Shown here: positions 49,001 through 59,999 of the stretch, in pieces
How the letters are laid out: each line of letters begins with the position of its first letter
How positions within the stretch are numbered: the stretch's first letter is position 1
NCBI RefSeq assembly: GCF_963678635.1
Contig: NC_087070.1
Location: forward strand, 20,135,461-20,199,460
Origin: Symsagittifera roscoffensis
Lineage: Eukaryota > Xenacoelomorpha > Acoela > Convolutidae
Reading direction: 5' to 3'
Length of the DNA: 64,000 nt
Program-made: the position numbers and the translations under genes
The notes under the pieces: generated by a model
Databases searched by the model: none
The model's input: only the letters and a program-made list of their open reading frames with translations
What the model was told of the DNA's origin: nothing

Positions 49001-51462
49001 CAGTTGGAAGAGTCAATGAGCGCAAGAAAACAAAAAAAACATTGATAATTGAAATTCGAATTTCAAATGTAAAAAAACATGGCCTTAAATCTCTATGAAT
49101 TCATGAACAATTTAGCAACTTTTTTTAAAGAAAAATGAACACGATTTGAAAAAACTGGATCAATGGGTATGTTTTCAACCCGCAGTGAAAACTGAAAACT
49201 AAAATCGAAACTAGAAGTCGATCAGTTCTTTTGCGACCTTCGTAATTTGGCTGTTCGATGTGGAGTTTACCTTCCTTGTAACAAAGGAAATGAACAAAAC
49301 TTTGAAAGAAAAAATCAAAACACGAGAAATCAAATCTGAGCCTGACAAAATTATTAAGAACTATATAAGAGTCTTCATGAAGGTTCATCAATTTTGGACG
49401 AACTATATTCAGTTGAGAAAATCTTTGAATTTCAATTATTATGATTAGGACTTTCTACTTCAGGTTATTCCATATCGAGAAAAATGGATCATTGGAAAAA
49501 TGGATCAAAAATGGTTAAATAATGGTTAAATGGATCAAAAATGGTTAAGGCGTCGATATCTCCAAAGGTGCATAAAAATTTCCCTCGATAGCTATTATTT
49601 CCAGAAAATAGGCGCAAAACTTTGCACTAAAATGTGCAGCTTGCGTTGGCACAAATGGACAGACCGCATAAAACAATGCTCGCACCAATAAAAAAAAATA
49701 GAAAATTTCAAAATTAAATTATTTCAAAAACACAATTCCAGCATACGTTTAAACCTGTTACATTTCTCAAATCACCAGTGGAAAAAAATCACTCAGGCGA
49801 GATGTGGCGATGCAGATGGAAGGGGTAAGAATAAGAGCCATTTGTTATTTTTGGTTTCTAAGCACTGACCTGTTGCTATCTGAGCTTTGTGCTGGACTCT
49901 GCTGCATGCTCTGCCCCTGAAAGTACGTGGTATTGTGTCCTACTCCATTATGACCATGTACAGGCATTGGGAGCTGCTGTTGAGTAGTATTTGGTTGCTG
50001 ATGTGGTGGTGCTGTGTTATCAGTGTATCCAGTCACGAAATTGGCTTGTATAGCGGTTTGAGATGATGGACTATGCATTTGTTCGTCTTTAAACCTGGTA
50101 AAAAAAATAAATAGTCTAGTTTCATTATGCTTTAAAAGATTTCCAAGTTAACATCCTCATTCAAAAAAAAATTTATTTTGGAATGAAAAAATGGTATAAA
50201 TTGCTTTATTATGAGACCACACTCAGCTTCTAAAAAGAGGGAAACGATAAGATCAGTCCGATTTCAAAGAAAAATTTATTTTGGAATGAAAAAAATGGTA
50301 TAAATTGCTTTATTATGAGACCACACTCGGCTTCTAAAAAGAGGGGAACTCTTCAAATTTTGGAGGGGGATGATACCGAAGCATCACAAAAAGTCATCGT
50401 ATCTGCATGGGCAAATTCATTGATTTTTTACCTATGATTAGGGTTTGGTACATGCCCGTTCTGTTTGAACTGTTGCGGATCCTGCTGCGATGCAAGTTGT
50501 TTTGCAGTCGCCTCCTGTTTGTAGTTGGGAGGATGCTGTGCAATAGGCTGACAAGGGTAACTGTTGCTAGGCATGGTCCCTGCTAAGTTAGAGGGTTGAA
50601 TAGCTTGCGATGCTGGAGGACCAACAGTCATCTGGGGATGAGATTTGGAAGTAGCAGGTAGAGGGGTTGGTCGGAAAACACCTAGAAGATAATCATTATT
50701 TACACGGACCTTCCCAGAGTCAAACTACATCAATTTTAATGCAAGTTCTTTGCATTTTTGTGGTAAATTTTCGAACCTCTGCTTTCCTGGTTGGATGGTG
50801 AGGAGATATAATCTGGATTTGGTGGTCTGTGAGAAAAGGACTGGTTGTACGCCTGCTGTTGGGCAGTGTTAACCCATTGACCACCAGCAGGCATGACTTT
50901 GGCACTTTCGTTTTGATTACGTGCGATAACGTGTTGTTTGTAGTCATTGTGACAATATACTTTGCAAGGGTAGCCATGAACGATGAAGATCTTGTCACCT
51001 GTTTGAAGGTGAGCCTTGCATTCTGAGCACGTTAGACATGAGACGTGGAAAATATAATCGTGAATGCGTTGGACAAGTTCGTCTGGTGTAATAGATTTAT
51101 TACAACCACTACATAATGTCCACGCTTGCCTTAAACAAAAAATATTATCTCAAATTAATCAACTGAAGGGGTCGTGAATTCAAATAAAACTGAATTTACG
51201 TTCGAAAATCCATCTGACAAAACACGAAACCGTCTCGGCTATAGCACTTCGGTCCCAATTTGTTGTTGCATGCGCAGCAGACGAAGCACGAGTTGTGCCA
51301 ACATCTATCGAGGGTTTTCGTATATGATTCGTCTGTTATGTCATGTGAACACCTTGCACAAATGGGCGTGAATTTGTCCCTTTTATCAGTCGCCCCAGCT
51401 GGAATTGGTACGTCTGAGCAACTGTTATTGCCACTGCCAGCAGTAGTCGAAATGAACTTCAT
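40095..51462 (-). CDS. lhx1/5-like: Divergent LHX1/5-type LIM-homeodomain transcription factor, 7 coding exons
   Basis: Exons: 51462 (or acceptor at 51494)-51200, 51129-50777, 50681-50432, 50094-49870, 48620-48356, 44911-44612, 40907-40095. 2469 nt, 822 aa, all phases consistent. LIM1 (about 35-87) and LIM2 (about 94-152) keep all eight zinc ligands each (CARC, H-x2-C-x2-C-x2-C, C-x2-D). A Pro/Gln/Asn-rich linker of roughly 350 residues follows, then a homeodomain (507-566) split between exons 6 and 7, then a Gln/Asn/Ser-rich tail. The homeodomain starts KRGP and ends WFQNRRSKEK, closest to LHX1/5. Trp48, Phe49, Asn51 and Arg53 are present, but position 5 is Gly instead of Arg and position 47 is Thr instead of Val/Ile. 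LHX1/5 proteins are usually near 400 aa, so this one is about twice as long. These factors act in the nucleus in neural and mesodermal patterning elsewhere. The N-terminus is uncertain: a phase-1 acceptor at 51495 could add an upstream exon. Confidence 0.88.
41063..43450 (+). repeat. Long repeat block: two 1.4 kb units with an internal degenerate tandem array
   Basis: Two units start at about 41063 and 42517, both with AGAGGC(G/A)(G/A)AGC...CCACTTG. Inside, a unit of roughly 150-170 bp repeats: 'GATTGAAC.CAAAATCTGAGAT..GGGAGGGTAGTTTTCGAGAAAA ... TTGACTTTTC.GAGGGCCATAA'. Same modules as at 7.5-8.3 kb. Lies in the LIM-homeobox intron 6. Confidence 0.65.
42418..42489 (-). repeat. tRNA-like SINE head (second copy)
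   Basis: The minus strand reads TTGGTTTAGAGGTAATACC ... GGGGTTCGAATCCCGGTCGG. It shares the adjoining body with the 37.2 kb copy. No proper acceptor stem. Confidence 0.6.
43870..44565 (+). repeat. Dispersed-family copy ending in a perfect stem-loop
   Basis: Blocks in order: 'aacagaccgatagaa', 'aactggatcaataggtaaa', 'gtactccacctattaaatcgtagatgaggtag', 'tttacgggaaaaaagt', then ACACTTGC-TTTC-GCAAGTGT at 44540-44559. It shows that the 'gatcaat' family and the stem-loop family can be parts of one larger element. Lies in LIM-homeobox intron 6 close to the exon at 44612. Confidence 0.5.
46386..47660 (+). pseudogene. BED-finger/CGGBP1-like transposase relic, interrupted by a MITE
   Basis: One frame gives FCSYCSKSFKCSKTNHVNDH followed by LGGMAH, a C-x2-C...H-x5-H finger of the BED/CGGBP1 type. 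Further on come IGAGLLISDLGNKGLKNF and PSVSTL, as in CGGBP1/hAT proteins. After a 454-bp insertion the same frame resumes with DNFCIDFDEADYRVKNYYAI and then, one frameshift later, LIEITQDDRSAYATIVRQKI. Several stops and shifts show it is dead. CGGBP1-like genes derive from hAT-type transposases, so a transposon origin is most likely. Confidence 0.7.
46821..47274. mobile_element. MITE with 24-bp terminal repeats, AGAAATT target duplication
   Basis: Ends (G)GGTACTACTATGATAGAGTG and the exact complement on the right, continuing through GTCCC. AGAAATT at 46814-46820 is repeated at 47275-47281. Subterminal CAGGTCCC repeats also match in inverted orientation. 454 bp, non-coding. Confidence 0.88.
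48990..49560 (+). repeat. Dispersed-family copy plus short ATGGTTAAATGGATCAAA repeats
   Basis: Starts 'aacagacagttggaag', then 'aaaactggatcaatgggta'. Around 49485-49550 there are several tandem copies of 'aatggatcaaaaatggttaa'. It lies in the LIM-homeobox intron between exons 4 and 5. Confidence 0.5.
50167..50345. repeat. Tandem duplication of about 80 bp in a LIM-homeobox intron
   Basis: 'atttattttggaatgaaaaa...attatgagaccacactc' occurs at about 50170 and again at about 50268 with very few differences, implying a recent duplication. Confidence 0.8.
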
Positions 51463-52029
51463 GAACTCGAAAACTTCCTGACAACTAACTGAATCTGAAA
51501 CATTCACTAGACAATGTTCGCTTCTTAGGTATCAACGCTTTGCTCATAGCAATACAAAATCATACAAGCATTACTAGCAAAATTAAGGTAATCGGAGGAT
51601 GAAACGAAGCAGAAAAATATTCGAGTACAAAATTTTCGTACTATATAACACCCACCACTTTTTTGTCGTTAGAAGCCTTCAGCTTATTTGTTTACTGTCT
51701 TTTCATTACAAATTATTATCAATTTCACGCTGAAAGAAACGGGTCTTTCCAATATTAACTTTTTCAGCGTAGTAGAAAAAACTTATCAACCCCATACTCC
51801 CCCTTCACATAATCTTCATCATTTCACCCAGTCAAAAAACCATGGGAATTTCATAAATTTTAAGCAAAGGTAAATTATAAAAGGAGCCACTCCGATTAGT
51901 TTCGGTCAGTGCACAAGCTGGATAGGCCCAAAACAGTGTTTTAAAAACGCATATGTATCAGCAAACTGTATCATTGTAACAATGAAGTCATATATCAGCA
52001 TTAAACGCATCGTTGTAATGTTAATGTAT

Positions 52030-52701
52030 CTCAGCTGTCCTTCATCTACAATAGCGCTTATAGAGTTGTCGATAAATTGAACATAGCGCAGCCATCTGGA
52101 CTCCCTTAAACATTGTATCGAGCTCCTGAGGAGTGCGAAGCTTTATTCAGTTTTTACGTAGTTTATCGATTCTCGTTAGCTATAGTCTTTTTTCACTTAG
52201 TTTTTCGGCTAATCGCTGCATCTTCCGAAACAGCGGACAGAGGCTACTCACCTCTACGTTTAAAATTATTTGCTGATACTTGGATTAATTCAGCGTATCG
52301 TGATATTTGTATGCGCCTTTAAGCAGTTTTCGCGATGTTTAAGCATAGGGGAAAAATTTCCGTCATCAAAGTGCGGCTAAATTGTGAACATCAGAGTCCG
52401 TTTGCTCCAATGTCAAGTCGTGCCTCATCATCAGTTGAATTGTAGTTGAATTGTTGACAGATCTTTTGCCTTGCAACGGCTGTAATTTCGTCTCAATCTC
52501 GACGTCATAGCAAACCTCGTTGATGAGGTTGGCGAATGTGCCTCTAATTTCATGTTTTCCTCTAGGGGTGTAACTGCCCTTTGACCAGTGTAGAGCATTG
52601 GCTAGGTTGAAATTTGCACCACATGCACATGTGATAGGGTTTTTGTCGGTTCCTATCCGTATGTAACATTTGCACGGATGTACATGCCGACGGAAATTCA
52701 A
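52030..52701 (-). mobile_element. Decayed retroelement ORF of the CACG/HAL/EVC type
   Basis: The minus-strand frame from 52701 reads ITCACGANFNLANAL, then KHEIRGTFANLINEVCYDVE and TKLQPLQGK, the conserved block found in many invertebrate non-LTR-like elements (CACG..F..HAL, RH.EIR, EVC.DV.IE..LQPL.GE). It ends in a stop at 52366. Further downstream RLAEKLSEKR, a typical C-terminal piece, is recognisable near 52220. Several stops; inactive. Confidence 0.65.
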
Positions 52702-54934
52702 ACTAGGGTTTGAAACGACTGGCTAGCGCCTAAACATAGCTTTACATGCTTTTAACCGTCTCTACCATAATTCAATGTGTGGTTCACGTGATATCGGGAC
52801 GACAATGTGTATACAAACTGAAAGCAATCAGCAAATTGGCTGAAACTAACTTAGATATTTTCAAAATAACGAGCTCACGGTCTGGTCTCAGTATCCCCAG
52901 ACCTCGGAGTCTTTCCTAAAAACAGGTCTACTACATTTTTAGCACTTTACTTTTTTTTTGTTCAGTAGATTAGGCCATCATGTCCATCGGAGATGGATTG
53001 ACTTTTTCCTCATTTCCTTGCTTCTCATAACCTGAAAAGGAATTAGATATTAACTAAAACTCGGTTCAGAACATTACGGGACCCTGGAAATTGTTAAATT
53101 TACTGTCCAGAGTTGTTCTCCGGTATGCCACCGACTTCTTGAATCTGCGTGTAGAAGCATCTTGGAAGGTTGGGAAACAATCGGGAAGGTTGGCAAACTC
53201 TCCTATTACTTTTCCTTGTTCGTGGGAGTTGCTGTGTAACAATTGTAGCTGCACAATCGTTACACTTCGGAACGCTCTACTTTGAATCATAATCACTGCA
53301 ATCGCAACCCTTTTTTTTGTTGTACATCTATTTCTGATCAGCAAAAGTTTTCTGTCTAACTGTCGCGATTTTCAATTTTTGAGCATTTTGAAGGTCGTGA
53401 CTTTTCTTTACTTTTGAACGTATTTCCCCGGAACCCGGTCATGTCCTCTTTGAACTTTGAGTAGCTCATCAAAATGGTACAGCGCCTTCAAATAGAACTT
53501 ACAAAATGCACCAAAAGAGTTTTATCCAAATCCTAACATCTCACTACGTGCTGTGAATGGCATCATAGTACATCGCTATAGCCTCCTAACATTTCCACTA
53601 ATCAGCACACATAGGGTATGACCTAAATTAAAACATTTTTTCTGACTTCTAACGTCATTGTTTTAAAATCTCATTTTTTCTATTAGGCTTAAATATGTTG
53701 GGAAACAGGACAGTCCTGCCAACCAAAAAATAAATATTTCCTTTTTATGTCTCTTTCATTATGAAAATTTTCATTATTGGCCCTGAATTTTAAAATTAGG
53801 AAACTCAGTGGTTAGAAGTAACAAAAAATGATCTCCCTCTTCAAGAGATCATCCAAGTCTTTCACGTCATCACAAAGCAATCAATCCTCCTGGATGATTA
53901 AAAACAATCATAAAGGCTGGAAGACTTTAAATTAATTCTCCACTCTTTCCTTTCTAAATAAATAGAAAGTGTCACTAAAATACAAACAAAATTATTAGGC
54001 AATTTCATAACTGGGGTAAGGATCAACTCAAAACAACTAAAACTTTTCTTTCTAAGTTTCAATTTCAAACTTAGTAAGTCTGGTTGCTCATATTTTTTTC
54101 ACCCAAAACAATAATGAGTTTAATTTCCTCCTCTTTCTTAATTCTTTGATCATTGTTTTCCTTAAACTACCGTCGCTTAGAAGTTTCACAACTTCTAAAG
54201 TCTTCTAATCGTTCTTTTGCATCTCGTTATTTGGCTGTTCTTGATGTTTCATCTGCTCTTCCTGCGACATCGACCCTGCACTCTCGTTTTTAAAGTATTG
54301 CAACACATCAGTCGCCGTTTTCACGCTGTTGGAGGGACTTCCCCAACACCTCGGCTCTTCTACCCATTGTTTAAAATAAGGCAGAAGATCCATGGTCGTT
54401 TCCCTATTTCTTCACAAGTTGTTATGGTGGCACAACGTTACTTTTTTTTCCAAGTCATCCGTCAACACTTCTTCCTTTTTCTTGCCCATCACAATCTTTC
54501 TTGTGTTTTTATTTTTGAACAAATTTCCCGTAAACCCGGTCAAAGTCCTCATTAAACTTCGATTATCTCATCAAAATGGTACATTTCTATCAATCAGAAC
54601 TTACAAAATGCATTTAAAATTTTTATCTACATCCTATTAACTCACTACGTGCTATTAATGGATCATACTACATCGCTCCAGCCTCCTATCATTTCCGCTA
54701 ATATGCACACTGCACATTGAGGTTATGAACAAGAATAAAAGTTTTTTCTGACTAACGTCATTGTTTTAAATTCAAATTTTTCTTCTGCGGTTAAAAATGC
54801 TAGGGCGCAGGACCGTCCTACCAACCAACAAAATAAATGTATCGTTTTATGTTGCTTCCTTTCTAGACTTTTAGTTGTTATTGATCCTGAATATTACAAT
54901 TAAGAAACGCGGTTGTTAGAAAGAACAAGGAAAT

Positions 54935-54937
<3 letters not shown>

Positions 54938-54978
<41 letters not shown>
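54938..54978. repeat. TC microsatellite at first unit junction
   Basis: About 20 CT/TC repeats with a single interruption, between the first and second full units of the 1.14 kb array. Confidence 0.95.
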
Positions 54979-56079
54979 AGTCTTCAAGAGATCATCCAAG
55001 TCTTTCACGTCATCACAAAGCAAACAATCCTCCTGGATGATTAAAAACAATCATAAAGGCTGGAAGACTTTAAATTAATTCTCCACTCTTTCCTTTATAA
55101 ATAAAAAGAAAGCGTCACTAAAATGCATACAAAATTATTAGACAATTTCATAACTGGGGGTAAGGATCAACTCAAAACAACTAAAACTTTTCTTTCTAAG
55201 TTTCAATTTCAAACTTAGTAAGTCTGGTTGCTCATATTTTTTTCACCCAAAACAATTATGAGTTTAATTTTCTCCTCTTTCTTGATTCTTTGTTCATTGT
55301 TTTCCTTAAACTACCGTCGCTTAGAAGTTTCACAACTTCTAAATCCTTCTAATCGTTCTTTTGCATCTCGTTATTTGGCTGTTCTTGATGTTTCATCTGC
55401 TCTTCCTGCGACATCGACCCTGCACTCTCGTTTTTAAAGTATTGCAACACATCAGTCGCCGTTTTCACGCTGTTGGAGGGACTTCCCCAACACCTCGGCT
55501 CTTCTACCCATTGTTTAAAACAAGGCAGAAGATCCATGGTCGTTTCCCTATTTCTTCAGAAGTTGTTATGGTGGCACAACGTTACTTTTTTTTCCAAGTC
55601 ATCCGTCAACACTCCTTCCTTTTTCTTGCCCATCACAATCTTTCTTGTGTTTTTATTTTTGAACAAATTTCCCGTAAACCCGGTCAAATTCCTCATTAAA
55701 TTTCGATTATCTCATCAAAATGGTACATTGCTATCAATCAGAACTTACAAAAATGCATTTAAAATTTTTATCAACATCCTATTAACTCACTACGTGCTAT
55801 TAATGGATCATACTACATCGCTCCAGCCTCCTATCATTTCCGCTAATATGCACACTGCACACTGAGGTTTTGAGCAAGAATAAAAGTTTTTTCTGACTAA
55901 CGTCATTGTTTTAAATTCAAATTTTTCTTCTGGGGTTAAAAATGCTAGGGCGCAGGACCGTCCTACCAACCAACAAAATAAATGTATCGTTTTATGTTGC
56001 TTCCTTTCTAGACTTTTAGTTGTTATTGATCCTGAATATTACAATTCAGAAACGCGGTGGTTAGAAAGAACAAGGAAAT

Positions 56080-56083
<4 letters not shown>

Positions 56084-56123
<40 letters not shown>
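56084..56123. repeat. TC microsatellite at second unit junction
   Basis: An uninterrupted run of about 20 TC repeats at the equivalent position of the next unit. The oldest junction (about 53830) has only 'gatctccctct'. Confidence 0.95.
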
Positions 56124-56126
<3 letters not shown>

Positions 56127-56654
56127 CTTCAAGAGATCATCCAAGTCCTTTATGTCATCACAAAGCGAACAATCCTCTTAGTTGACTAAAAGCAATCATG
56201 CAGGCTGGAATACCTCAAATAAGTTCTCAACTTAATCCTTTCTTAATAAAGAGAAAAATCCCCAAGATTCAAAACTGCAGCAATGATAATCTCATAAAAC
56301 TCAAAATTGCAGCAATGATAAACTCAAAATGACTCAAGTTTTTCCTCAGTAAGTTTCAATTTCAAGCTTAGTTAGCTTGGTTGCCCCTTGAGCTTTTTTT
56401 ACAGAAATTATTTCTGAGTTTTAATTTCCTCCTCGTTCTTTTTTCTTCAATCATTCCTTTCCTTAAATTTTCATCGCTCAGAAATTCTACAACTATTATA
56501 ATCTTCTAATTGTTTGTTTGCATCTTGTTATTCGGCTGTTCTTAATGTTCTTTTACAACAAGGCACAGGATCCATAGTCATTTTCTTGTTTCTGCAGAAG
56601 TTGTTGTGGTGACGCAACGTTACTTTTATCTTCAAGTCTTCTTTCAACAATTGT

Positions 56655-57345
56655 TCCATTCCCCCGGATTGGCCGAGCAGAACCAGAACCTTCCGTTGCA
56701 GCACGGAAACAACATTAGTATATAACTGTCACTAAAAACATAGTAAAAAAGGAGATTCGAGCCGGTTTTTAATAGCAATCACGTAGTCTGGGGATGTGGT
56801 TTTCTTCGCATGCAAACAAAAGCTGATCAAAAGTCGTTCGACTGATGGCCCAAAAACAGTAATATTTTACTTAGCACTAAACAGAGCAGAAAATCAACTG
56901 GCTAGGTCGAGACGGTGAAAAACGAGTAGAAGTTAGGTAACTGACGCCGGCCAGTCGTCAATAGGTGCTTTTTCTACGCTCCGTCACTGTGTAGTATTTG
57001 GGCGAATGTTACATAGACGTTTTTATGGCGCTCCTGGGTGGGCCTGTCAAAGGCATAAGACCATCATGTTCAGCAAACGTTTCAGCGACGAACCCTTCGC
57101 TCTGGGCGTATGTCCGAGTTAGAGGCCTTAATGTCCTGTATTGTACTAGGGGGAGGTACCGACCCTCCGTCTGGTACAATTTATCTTTTTAATCTAGCTA
57201 AGATCAAAAATTCCGGGGCCCGGAGTGTTAGGTGGGAAGTCGTGAGCCAGCCTATCCTAAGTCCCGGGACCAAATATGTGCCATTCCCCCGGAGTGGCAC
57301 AGCGGAACCTTCCGTCGCAGCACGAAAATAACATTACAGGCCTTA
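56655..57345. repeat. Duplicated pieces with box A-like sequence
   Basis: CCATTCCCCCGGATTGGCCG (about 56655) and CCATTCCCCCGGAGTGGCAC (about 57282) head related segments of about 60 bp containing AACCTTCCGT(C/T)GCAGCACG. The TGGC(C/A)(G/C)AGC(A/G)G core resembles a tRNA box A, but no box B follows. Possibly fragments of a SINE. Confidence 0.4.
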
Positions 57346-57912
57346 GTTGTCATATATTGATGTGAAGGAGGCTAGAATGTTCTAGAAGAAAATTTTTAGA
57401 AAAATTCGAATTGCGACTTTTCATTTCTGAGAAATGCAGAAAGTACTATTTTTAGCCGGAAAAAAAGAAGAAAAACACAACAACAACCGAATTAGCGAGT
57501 CAGATGGTCGAGAAAACTGACAGAAGAAAACGAAGCCTCTTATCGTGACAATCACGCACGATAATACATTTAACTGAAGTATTTAGCGAGAAAGGAGGCT
57601 TCAGTGTGGCAGACGGAAGGAACATAACCCTCCCGTGCCACGAAGTTAGAGTGATAACGACGTTTTTACTGGAAGAGCGCGGAGGCGGAATCTCGTCCCT
57701 CAGATACTGGCATATGGTGAAAGACTATAGTAAACTAATTTTTAAACTACTCTGATGTCCTGAACGTTTGAAGTAAAACACTGGTATTATTTGTTATTTT
57801 AGAGTATTAACGAGTATTAGAGTAAAAACGAGTAGAATTTAGGTAACTGACGCCGGCCAGTCGTCAATAGGTGCTTTTTCTACGCTCCGTCTATGTTGTT
57901 TGGGCGAATGTT
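56916..57912. repeat. Direct repeats of about 90 bp (GACGCCGGCCAGTCGTC)
   Basis: 'aacgagtagaa(g/t)ttaggtaactgacgcc' through CTACGCTCCGTC and 'gggcgaatgttac' occurs at about 56918-57012 and 57824-57912. The second copy joins directly to the end of the minus-strand coding-like segment described next. The repeat therefore looks like the 3' end of an element. Confidence 0.7.
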
Positions 57913-58290
57913 ACAATTTCTTCCTTTTCCTGTCCATCACTATCAATTGTCTGCATGATTCTTTTTACTGTTGTGCTAACTGCATTCCGATGCGTTAAAA
58001 AAGTAAACTTCAAAGCTTCTGATTGTATATTCAGCTGGTACGAACTATTCACTCTGCTATGTTTCGACATATACTTTTTGGCATGTTCGTACAACCAGTT
58101 AGTCATATTGGCTCTGAACCATGGAATCAGTCGTCATCTGGTACTTATCTTCTCCACTTCCATCGAAATTTTCAAGATTTTACACATTGTCTCAAAAAGA
58201 TCTATTTGTTTTAGACAATCGAGTTCCTCCAACTGTTCTTTAGTCGGTGCTTTCTGTCGTTTTTTTCTCTCTAAAATGAGCTTCCAGCTA
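57891..58290 (-). pseudogene. Decayed coding-like segment, unknown protein
   Basis: The minus strand from about 58280 reads ERKKRQKAPTKEQLEELDCL and continues through FETMCKILKISMEVEKI, one TGA, then WFRANMTNWLYEHAKKYM to a stop at 57891. It is hydrophilic and helix-like, with codon-like composition, preceded by a CATTTTAG acceptor-like site. I do not recognise it. The single stop and the neighbouring decayed fragments suggest a dead mobile-element or gene copy. Confidence 0.4.
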
Positions 58291-58447
58291 TCTAGTCGCC
58301 ATCATAACTCCAACTATCGCTATTGTTACAGGCTGTTTCGAGTCTGGTAAGCCCATGGAGAGCAGCTCTGCAGAGTCTCAGATCAACGCAAAGTTACCTC
58401 GCACAGGATACCACAATGCTTGTTACAAACAATGGCATGGAAATTCA

Positions 58448-58912
58448 TCATGCGTTAGCATGACGCTTCTTCAAATTCTCTTTCCTGAAAATTCCAGCAG
58501 CGGTTCGGCTTCCATCATCACCCAATTGTAGTCCCTCGTTGGCACGTTGTAATCCATCGCTGTTAACTTTTTCTGCTTTCTGCTTCTGTCTTTCAAAATC
58601 GCTTAAGTTTCCACTGACGAATCCCACAATTTTCATTGTGAGTATTGTTTCTAATTCGTCCTAAGTTCTTTCTGGAACTGCAGCAAACATCTTACAATGT
58701 AACTTGTAAGATTTTTCCGACAACCTTGCAAGTCGTACGCCTTTTAGCACTGAGAAGGTTTGATCCACTATCGTCCTCGTGCTGTTTACGGTCACCGCCA
58801 CAAAATGCACTGGGTATCGGCTTTTGCATATGGAAGCCATAGTCGAGCCTAATAGGTATCGAGCTCCAGATGGCATGCGATATGTTTCACTCTGCCTGAT
58901 GTCCATTTCCAT
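58448..58912 (-). pseudogene. Second decayed coding-like segment, one in-frame stop
   Basis: One frame is open from 58912 to 58448 apart from a TAG near 58662. The product includes STMASICKSRYPVHFVAVTV and GFVSGNLSDFERQKQKAEK. No family recognised. The longer plus-strand ORFs in this area overlap it and look like shadows. Confidence 0.4.
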
Positions 58913-58984
58913 CTCTATCGCTTATCTCCCTCTTCCGATATGCTTCTGCTCGTTCTGTAAAACTCCCGAAAACACTTCTACACT

Positions 58985-59990
58985 GATGGTCGTGACCATC
59001 TCATGTTTTTGTTCTAGATTCAATAAAGACTCTACAGAATCAAACATGCTGCAGTCTTCCAGTCCCTAGCCAGGCAAGCCCACATTCTTCTCTCGGTTGC
59101 TCCTGGAGGCTGTAGTCATCAGATTATAGACGGTGTTGAGATCTCGCAAAATGCAAACCGTGTTTAGTTCACTTTGAATGTCCTGTGTTGCTCGCAATAT
59201 CAAATCGGCATTTGGACTTGAACATCATGATGGCTTCATTAGTTCCCACACAACCATCAAACATGTCTTCAGTAACTCGTCTGAGAACCCCAATTCAAAC
59301 TATATTCTGTTATCAGATTATGGCACGGAACGTGCAGTCACTCTTTCTTCTGGTACAAGAATGTCCTGTGTTGCTCGCAATATCGAATCGGAATTTGGAC
59401 TTGAACATCATGATGGCCGTGACCATCTCATGCTTGTGTTCTAGATTCAGTAAAGACTCTACAGAATCAAACATGTTGCAGAATCCTAGTGCAGTCACTA
59501 GATTTACTTCGGTTCTGTCATGACAATCCATGACGTTTCCGTTTCCGTTTTTGTTTTCATATCTATGTTTTCAAACAAAATCAATAGTTGCTCATGCTGT
59601 CTCGCAAGTGTATTTACGCAATCAGGATCTCCAAACATGTGACCTTCCAGTCCACAGACTTTCACCAGACAGCTACGAAGTTTTACTCAGTCTTCCAGTC
59701 CCTAGCCAGGCAACCCCACATTCTTCTCTCGGTTGCTCCTGGAGGCTGTAGTCATCAGATTGTAGACGGTGTTGAGATCTCGCAAAATGCAATCCGTGTT
59801 TAGTTCACTTTGAATGTCCTGTGTTGCTCGCAATATCGAATCGGCATTTGGACTTGAACATCATGATGGCTTCATTAGTTCCCACACAACCATCAAACGT
59901 GTCTTCAGTAACTCGTCTGAGAACCCCAATTCAAACTATATTCTGTTATCAGATTTGGCACGGAACGTGCAGTCACTCTTTCTTCTGGTA
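58985..59990. repeat. Mosaic of nested direct duplications
   Basis: A segment of about 285 bp at 59052 recurs at 59688 (offset 636). A shorter part (ATGTCCTGTGTTGCTCGCAA) occurs three times, at about 59178, 59361 and 59814. The block 'gaccatctcatg(t/c)tt(t/g)tgttctagattca' occurs at about 58993 and 59424. The minus strand repeats MFDSVESLLNLE and KCRFDIASNTGHS, suggesting duplicated pieces of a decayed coding element. Confidence 0.75.
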
Positions 59991-59999
59991 CAAGCCCCA

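Larger units (their letters stand above)
53390..56655 (+). repeat. Tandem array of about 1.14 kb units with TC microsatellites at the joins
   Basis: The phrase ATCCAAGTCTTTCACGTCAT starts at 53851 and 54994 and recurs, diverged, at 56139: spacing 1143 and 1145 bp. Two complete units (about 53843-54985 and 54986-56130) are nearly identical. A diverged half unit precedes them (53390-53842) and a diverged, internally deleted one follows (to about 56655). A 62-codon minus-strand ORF (MDLLP...) is present in both full units with one substitution. I do not recognise its product. Confidence 0.9.

Noticed and set aside
52113-52322. Plus-strand 69-codon ORF
   Set aside because: Antisense to the decayed retroelement ORF read on the minus strand.
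57180-57260. U2 snRNA-like gene (CTAAGATCAA)
   Set aside because: Only a ten-base match; the rest of U2, including the Sm site and branch-recognition region, is absent.
57871-58350. 159-codon plus-strand membrane protein
   Set aside because: It overlaps a better, hydrophilic minus-strand frame and its hydrophobicity is what the antisense of such a frame produces.
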